A stretch of DNA of 64,000 bases from Anaeromicrobium sediminis. Its GTDB lineage: Bacteria; Bacillota; Clostridia; Peptostreptococcales; Thermotaleaceae. The position numbers were made by a program, and so were the translations under genes. Shown piece by piece: positions 59,368 through 64,000 of the stretch (its first letter is position 1; every line of letters begins with the position of its first letter). The notes under the pieces were generated by a model. That model was not told the DNA's origin. It searched no databases and saw nothing but the letters and a program-made list of their open reading frames with translations. The stretch is taken from NCBI RefSeq assembly GCF_002270055.1, contig NZ_NIBG01000003.1, positions 232,680 through 296,679 of the forward strand, written 5' to 3'.

Positions 59368-60405
59368 TTAATATCTTCCATACTCTTTGGCAGTTTTTAT
59401 CATTACTTTAGCTTTTTCAAAATCTAAAGGAGCTGGATACTCGCAACCTGTTGCTAATATAAATCCTCCGCCTTTCTTAAACGTATCAATTTCTTTTTTA
59501 CATTCTTCTTCCACTTCTTCTAAAGTGGCAGTCATAAGCCAACCTGGGTCAACATGACCGATTAAAGTGAGCTTATCTCCATATTTTTCTTTCATATCTT
59601 CAAAGGATGAACACTCAGCAGGGTAATGTAGGAATGAAAAAGCAATGGGATTCATTCTCTTTAATTGCACATCAAAGTATGGACCAGCACCACAATTGTG
59701 AATCATAACCATAGATCCTAATTCACGAATATGGTTTGCTAACTCTTCCATATACACCCCTTCAAATTTATCCCACATTCTTTTACTCATGATAGTTTTT
59801 GATGCAAATAGTGTATCAAACATAATGGCATGGACTCCTTCTTCTATCATGGCTGTACAAAATTCTTTTAAAGTTTCTGTAATTTCTCTTAAACATTTAT
59901 GTACTTCTTTTGAACAATCTATAAGATCCATAAATAGTTTATCATGTCCTCTAAGCATTCCTGCAATACCTAAAGGTCCAAATACAAAGCCGATTATAGG
60001 TTTTTCTTTACCTCTAGCCTTAACTAATTTTTCACATAATTCTATATGTTCGCTCATTCTAGGTGTTTCTCTTGGATTTATTTTTTTTATTTTAGTATAA
60101 TCTTCTACAGATTTTATTAATCTATTATCATGGGAAGGGCAAGCTGCCTTATCCTCAAAATATAATATTTCCTGTCCCCAGTCTGCAGCTTCTACAGATA
60201 AATCTACTAAAGTACAAATAGCATCTAGATCTAATTCATCTGTGGTCTTTATAATGGACTGAGCACAAAGGTCGACATCTTGTGTCCACTCTTTATAATT
60301 AATACCTAATTTCTTTCTAGATACACTATTTAAAAGAGGATATACGGGAACTCTATCTGCTTCCTTGTGTTGTAATGTTAATCTTACTCTTTCTAAAGAA
60401 TTCAT
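59368..60405 (-). CDS. MtaA/UroD-family methyltransferase-like protein
   Basis: A 345-residue barrel of the UroD/MtaA family. Unlike the thioredoxin-fused paralogue, the zinc motif is complete: H236-N-C238 in MVMIHNCGAG and C321 in LATGCEYPAP. MtaA and MtbA-type enzymes move methyl groups between corrinoid proteins and thiols such as coenzyme M; in Clostridia related enzymes act with tetrahydrofolate. It is on the opposite strand, convergent with the operon, yet its promoter carries the same 27-bp element. GGAGG precedes the ATG. Confidence 0.85.
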   Translation of the reverse strand: MNSLERVRLTLQHKEADRVPVYPLLNSVSRKKLGINYKEWTQDVDLCAQSIIKTTDELDLDAICTLVDLSVEAADWGQEILYFEDKAACPSHDNRLIKSVEDYTKIKKINPRETPRMSEHIELCEKLVKARGKEKPIIGFVFGPLGIAGMLRGHDKLFMDLIDCSKEVHKCLREITETLKEFCTAMIEEGVHAIMFDTLFASKTIMSKRMWDKFEGVYMEELANHIRELGSMVMIHNCGAGPYFDVQLKRMNPIAFSFLHYPAECSSFEDMKEKYGDKLTLIGHVDPGWLMTATLEEVEEECKKEIDTFKKGGGFILATGCEYPAPLDFEKAKVMIKTAKEYGRY

Positions 60406-60489
60406 ATTTATTTCCTCCTAATCGCTGTTCATCATTGAATGGGAAATTATTGTAATTGCTATGTTAATTATACATTTTGTGTAACTGGA

Positions 60490-60516
60490 TTTCTCGTTTA
60501 AAAGTACAAATTGTTG
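60490..60516 (-). promoter_or_regulatory. 27-bp shared regulatory element, copy B
   Basis: On the minus strand it reads with the core TGTACTTTTAAACGAGAAA and differs from copy A (53741-53767) at one base. It lies 85 bp before the start codon of the MtaA-like gene. Confidence 0.85.
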
Positions 60517-60594
60517 GAATATGTAATGGAAATGATTTTTTAATCGGAGAAAATCTAGGGACCGTGATAATAGAGGGATAGAAGCTAGTGTGTA

Positions 60595-60650
60595 TATATA
60601 TTTAGCTTCATAATTACACATATATGTATAGTTATGAAGCTAAATATATA
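60595..60650. repeat. Long perfect hairpin without T-tract
   Basis: The arms TATATATTTAGCTTCATAA (60595-60613) and its exact complement (60632-60650) surround an 18-nt loop that holds an ACATATATGT palindrome. No T-run follows on either strand. Confidence 0.65.
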
Positions 60651-60791
60651 TTAGAGACCTTTCATATGTAAATTTTCCTTATAAATAGGTGAGTTATTGT
60701 AGATTTTCCTTATAAATTTATAGAAATAGAGATTTTGTAGCAAAAAATATATATTATGATAATAAGAGAACTTTCATAAACTTTATAAAAT

Positions 60792-60830
60792 AAAAAATAA
60801 GAATTAGATTTTCTCTAATTCTTATTTTTT
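60792..60830. terminator. Terminator of the serine dehydratase-ridA transcript
   Basis: AATAAGAATTAGA and complement with A- and T-rich flanks. It ends just before the minus-strand ridA stop. Confidence 0.8.
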
Positions 60831-60837
60831 ATATTTA

Positions 60838-61215
60838 TTATATATATGCTATTACATCCATTTCAATGTCTAAATCATCATATAATTCTTTCACTGCAAC
60901 AGTAACACGAGCTGGTGGATTTACTGAAAAAAATTCTTTATAAACTTCGTTCATATCTTCAAACTTTTCCATAGAAGAAATATATACATTGCACTTTAAT
61001 ACTTTATCCAAACTTGAACCTGCTTCTTCTAATATATTTTTAATATTATGCAAAACTCTTCTTGTCTGTCGTGCTATACTATCTCTCTCCATTTCACTTG
61101 TTTCAGGATTGATGCATATTTGACCTGATAAAAAAATCATGTTATTATGAACAACAGCTTGAGAGTAGGGTCCTACAGCTAGTGGTGCTTTATCTATCGA
61201 AATGATTTTTTTCAT
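60838..61215 (-). CDS. ridA: RidA family 2-iminobutanoate/2-iminopropanoate deaminase
   Basis: A 125-residue RidA protein. GPYSQAVVHNNMIFLSGQIC near residue 17 and NPPARVTVAVKELY near residue 100, with the catalytic arginine, are present. RidA hydrolyses reactive enamines and imines such as 2-aminoacrylate. It follows the serine dehydratase gene by 62 bp on the same strand; that enzyme releases 2-aminoacrylate, so the pair is a clear case of production and detoxification. AGGAGG precedes the ATG. Confidence 0.92.
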   Translation of the reverse strand: MKKIISIDKAPLAVGPYSQAVVHNNMIFLSGQICINPETSEMERDSIARQTRRVLHNIKNILEEAGSSLDKVLKCNVYISSMEKFEDMNEVYKEFFSVNPPARVTVAVKELYDDLDIEMDVIAYI

Positions 61216-61277
61216 TGGAATAACCTCCTGATATGTATTTTGTTAGATATATTATTAATACATCCTGAGGGTTTTAA

Positions 61278-62900
61278 CTAGGCTAAGGCCTCTATTGCTC
61301 CTACATCTCTAAGAGCATCTCTTTCATCTTGTTCTTTAGCAAGCTTCTGTCCAGTTGGTGTTATACATAGGCCACCATTACATGTACATCTTAATTCACT
61401 AGGCAGCTGAGCTCCAACTCTAAACATGGTTTCTGCTGATTCATCTAGTGGAATACAACCATCAAATCCACCCATAACAATGTTAGCTGATACTACTGCA
61501 TTAGCTGCTGACATGGCATTTCTACTAATACAAGGAACCTGTACAAGACCAGCAACAGGATCACAAATAGTACCAAGTATGTTTTGGATAGCTATAGACG
61601 CTGCATTAAGGGCTTGTTCAGTTGTACCTCCAAGGTAGTGCATTAATCCTCCAGCGGCCATAGCAGATGCAGCTCCAGGTTCTACTTGACATCCATAAAG
61701 TTCAGCAGAATAGTTATGGTCTTTAGACATACAAATACCTATTACAGCAGTTGCCAGCATGGCCTTTATTTTATCTTCTTCACTTACACCTAGTTTCTTA
61801 GCAGTTCCAAGAATAACACCAGGTATAACCCCTGCAGAACCACCAGTAGGAGCACATAAAACAACACCCATGGCACTACTATATTCCATAGTGGCAATAG
61901 ACCAAGGTGTTACTAAATCTAGTATACCCGTATCTAACCATTGTTTCTTATTTTCAGCTTTTTTAGCAATCTTTCCACCAGTTGGTTGTATGATACCATC
62001 CATGTTAATGTCACCTTTTAAGGCTTCCTCAATACCATCTTCCATAATATCTATGATTTCTTTCATGTAATTCATAATTTCCTCTTTAGACCAACCGCTT
62101 CTTGCTGATTCATACATGATGGCTAGTTCCCATAATTCCTTATTTTCTCTCTTACCAATTTCAAGCATCTCAGCAGCAGATTTAAAAGGAACTGGTTCGT
62201 GTCTGTTTGATAATACAGTAAGTACTGGGTTAATTTGTTTTATCCTTGTTACATTTTTTAAAGTCTTTATTTTATCTACAGAATCATCAGTTGGTTTATT
62301 TTTTGTTTTTCCATTAATTAATCCACGATTATCTAATGTGGAGAAACTAATTTCTTCCACATGACCTACAAGTTTTTTTATTTCATCACATAAATTTATT
62401 AAATCATCTTTTGATGCATTTTCAGTAAATACTAATAACTCGTGAGCATCTCCTACAATAGATACAGAAAGGTCATCAATAGATAATAGTTTTACAGTTC
62501 CACCACCTGTAGAATCTGCTCGTACAAGAACCTCTTCCCCTTCTTCACTAGTCATGGTTATTCTAGATATGTTAGGGACTATGGCTTCAAAGTCACTTAT
62601 TCTAAATTCAATATCTACATCCATTTCTCTAGCATCAATATTTGATCTACGAAGTTTAGGGTCTTCAGGGCGTCTACCTAAAAGGCCAGAGATAAATCCT
62701 AAATCAGACTTTTGTCCTTTATACATATTTGTATAAGCACCTTCTCTCGCAAATTCAACAACAGCCTTTTTTAAATTCCCATCTAATAGCTGACTACTTA
62801 AATAGCCTATTCTAGCAGGTCCACAGGTATGAGAACTAGAAGGCCCTACCATAATTGGACCTATAATATCATTAAAGATACTTGGATTCTGTCTTGTCAT
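61278..62900 (-). CDS. sdaA: L-serine ammonia-lyase, fused beta-alpha form
   Basis: A 540-residue iron-sulfur L-serine dehydratase in which the beta (SdaAB-like, residues 1-220) and alpha (SdaAA-like, 235-540) parts are fused in one chain. GPIMVGPSSSHTCGPARIGY is the N-terminal signature. Cluster cysteines occur in VVLCAPTGGS, YGCQVEPGAASAMAAGG and VQVPCISRNAM. It converts L-serine to pyruvate and ammonia. AAGGAGG precedes the ATG. It is divergent from an XRE-cupin regulator gene and upstream of ridA. Confidence 0.92.
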   Translation of the reverse strand: MTRQNPSIFNDIIGPIMVGPSSSHTCGPARIGYLSSQLLDGNLKKAVVEFAREGAYTNMYKGQKSDLGFISGLLGRRPEDPKLRRSNIDAREMDVDIEFRISDFEAIVPNISRITMTSEEGEEVLVRADSTGGGTVKLLSIDDLSVSIVGDAHELLVFTENASKDDLINLCDEIKKLVGHVEEISFSTLDNRGLINGKTKNKPTDDSVDKIKTLKNVTRIKQINPVLTVLSNRHEPVPFKSAAEMLEIGKRENKELWELAIMYESARSGWSKEEIMNYMKEIIDIMEDGIEEALKGDINMDGIIQPTGGKIAKKAENKKQWLDTGILDLVTPWSIATMEYSSAMGVVLCAPTGGSAGVIPGVILGTAKKLGVSEEDKIKAMLATAVIGICMSKDHNYSAELYGCQVEPGAASAMAAGGLMHYLGGTTEQALNAASIAIQNILGTICDPVAGLVQVPCISRNAMSAANAVVSANIVMGGFDGCIPLDESAETMFRVGAQLPSELRCTCNGGLCITPTGQKLAKEQDERDALRDVGAIEALA

Positions 62901-63384
62901 AAAAAAACCTCCTTAAGAGTTAAGTTTATATATGAAATTCAGCTATAGAGCAGTAATATTTAAATATCTATTATGGGGAATGGAATTCACAAGAATGAAA
63001 AAATAAAGATATTATTTGTGATAATAAATAAGTGATTTTCAAAAATATAAAAAAATAAAGCGTGTATTTTCACGATATGAATTTTAAAATGTGTAAAAAA
63101 GAATGATTTATCACTAAGTATACAATACGTATATAATGGATTTCAATATAAAATTTCAAATTCATGAAAAAAATACCAAATAAAAATTTCATTAATGTAT
63201 ATACTAGTATAGTGTAAAGTTTATGGGATATATTGGGTAAAACTTGTGAAGGAATATAAATTTATAGTATAATAGAATGAAATTTTGTCTTAATATATAC
63301 ATGATGAATTTACATCTGTTTACAAACAATATAAAATGTGGGTAGTATGTGATAGGAATATGTAATATGGCCGGGAGGTATATA
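62901..63384. promoter_or_regulatory. 484-bp divergent control region (serine dehydratase / XRE-cupin regulator)
   Basis: For the regulator gene, TTGTGA (63244-63249), an 18-nt spacer and TATAAT (63268-63273) form a plausible promoter with a 5' leader of about 105 nt. A TATACAATACGTATATAA stretch with an ATACGTAT palindrome lies at 63125-63132. No gene is seen. Confidence 0.5.
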
Positions 63385-63951
63385 ATGGAACATCGCAATG
63401 GAACTAAGCAAGTAGGAGGTAGAATTAAATATATTCGAAAAGAACGAGGTTTAACATTACAGCAACTTTCAGAGAGTTCAGGGTTATCTATTGGATACCT
63501 TAGTAATTTAGAAAGAGATATAAATAGTCCAACATTAGATCACTTGCAAAGAATTTGTGAAGTGTTAGATATAAATATTATAGAACTTTTAGAGAAATCT
63601 TCAGAAGGTAAAATGCATCTTAAAGAGCATGAGCGTAGAGTAATATATGAAAAAAAGGGAAGCATTAAATATGAGTTAATAACAGAGGGTGAAAGAGATA
63701 TAGAGGGAATTTGTATTAAGATGAAAGCTGGAGTAGATTATGAAAACGTATCCTGGGGGCATACTTGTGATGAATTGGGAATTATCATAAAAGGAACTAT
63801 GGAAATACGGACAATGGATTGTAAATATATTTTAGAAGAGGGAGATACATTTTATCTTAATGCAAAGACTAGACATACTTTTCGAAATATAGGTGAAGGC
63901 GAATGTGTGAGTTATTGGATATCTTCTGATTACTCTAGAATGGATGAGTAG
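63385..63951 (+). CDS. XRE-family regulator with C-terminal cupin domain
   Basis: A 188-residue regulator. The XRE helix-turn-helix covers about 8-65 (LTLQQLSESSGLSIGYLSNL, ERDINSPTLDHLQRICEVL), and a cupin domain lies at about 110-185 (HTCDELGIIIKGTMEI ... YILEEGDTFYLNAKTRHTFR). This PuuR/SutR-like layout senses small metabolites. The ATG at 63385 follows GGGAGG; a longer frame from 63349 has no site. It is divergent from serine dehydratase and is its likely regulator. Confidence 0.87.
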   Translation: MEHRNGTKQVGGRIKYIRKERGLTLQQLSESSGLSIGYLSNLERDINSPTLDHLQRICEVLDINIIELLEKSSEGKMHLKEHERRVIYEKKGSIKYELITEGERDIEGICIKMKAGVDYENVSWGHTCDELGIIIKGTMEIRTMDCKYILEEGDTFYLNAKTRHTFRNIGEGECVSYWISSDYSRMDE

Positions 63952-64000
63952 TAAATTTAATGCAGGTTATTAAAATTACATAGTTTGTTTTGTAATAAGT

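Larger units (their letters stand above)
60406..60837. other. 431-bp intergenic region with shared element and a long hairpin
   Basis: It contains the 27-bp element at 60490-60516, a 19-bp perfect hairpin at 60595-60650 and the ridA terminator at 60792-60830. No gene is seen. Confidence 0.6.

Noticed and set aside
61426-62736. Several plus-strand frames opposite the serine dehydratase gene
   Set aside because: Antisense shadows with no ribosome sites; the dehydratase motifs are on the minus strand.

Overview
The window is AT-rich, almost wholly coding DNA from a spore-forming, low-G+C anaerobic Firmicute (class Clostridia or Tissierellia). The evidence is an H-type small acid-soluble spore protein, a GerAB-type germination permease, a Spo0E-like protein, strong GGAGG ribosome sites with frequent TTG/GTG starts, an oxygen-sensitive glycyl-radical hydroxyproline dehydratase, and corrinoid-type methyltransferase and activator genes. 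No rRNA, tRNA, CRISPR array, transposase or phage gene was seen.

Layout. 1-1303: a truncated minus-strand YVTN beta-propeller gene made of 126-bp repeats. 1.7-5.9 kb: an operon of an Mrp-type ATPase, two NifX-like proteins, two MinD-like ATPases with inserted ferredoxin domains, a Fur-family regulator and a DUF134 protein. It resembles the 'orange protein' type metal-cofactor operons, and a perfect 14-bp inverted repeat brackets its promoter. 6.0-13 kb: single genes, including a D,D-carboxypeptidase homologue that has lost its catalytic motifs, FosB, small membrane proteins and four GNAT acetyltransferases. 13-25.6 kb: a DUF819 permease with a cre site, a degenerate MreB-like protein, GerAB, flotillin/NfeD, a STAS-like gene with a Spo0A box, threonine synthase and more. 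25.9-28.4 kb: an arsenic operon (ArsP, thioredoxin-like protein, ACR3). 30.7-36 kb: YibE/F, then a sigma-54 activator followed by a ureohydrolase-YjiH operon with a sigma-54 promoter and three palindromic upstream sites. 36-42.4 kb: UppP, SspH, a compact four-hairpin element, a CPBP protease, and an ArsR-SdpI pair under a 36-bp palindrome.

42.6-47.6 kb is a trans-4-hydroxy-L-proline utilisation operon: glycyl-radical dehydratase (HypD), its activase, a GntR regulator and pyrroline-5-carboxylate reductase. A perfect 32-bp palindrome lies on its -10 element.

52.2-60.4 kb is the most unusual region. An AraC/PocR-type regulator faces an operon encoding a UroD/MtaA-family protein fused to a thioredoxin-like domain, a COG0523 GTPase, a Spo0E-like protein, a carboxymuconolactone-decarboxylase-like protein, a MetH-activation-domain-like protein and a RACE-type corrinoid activator. 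A second MtaA-like gene converges on it from the other strand. A nearly identical 27-bp element lies upstream of both methyltransferase-like genes, which ties them into one regulon. No corrinoid-binding protein gene is present in the window. The window ends with L-serine dehydratase and RidA, divergent from an XRE-cupin regulator.

Functional links: HypD makes pyrroline-5-carboxylate for ProC. Serine dehydratase makes 2-aminoacrylate, which RidA removes. The sigma-54 activator is the obvious regulator of the ureohydrolase operon just downstream of it.
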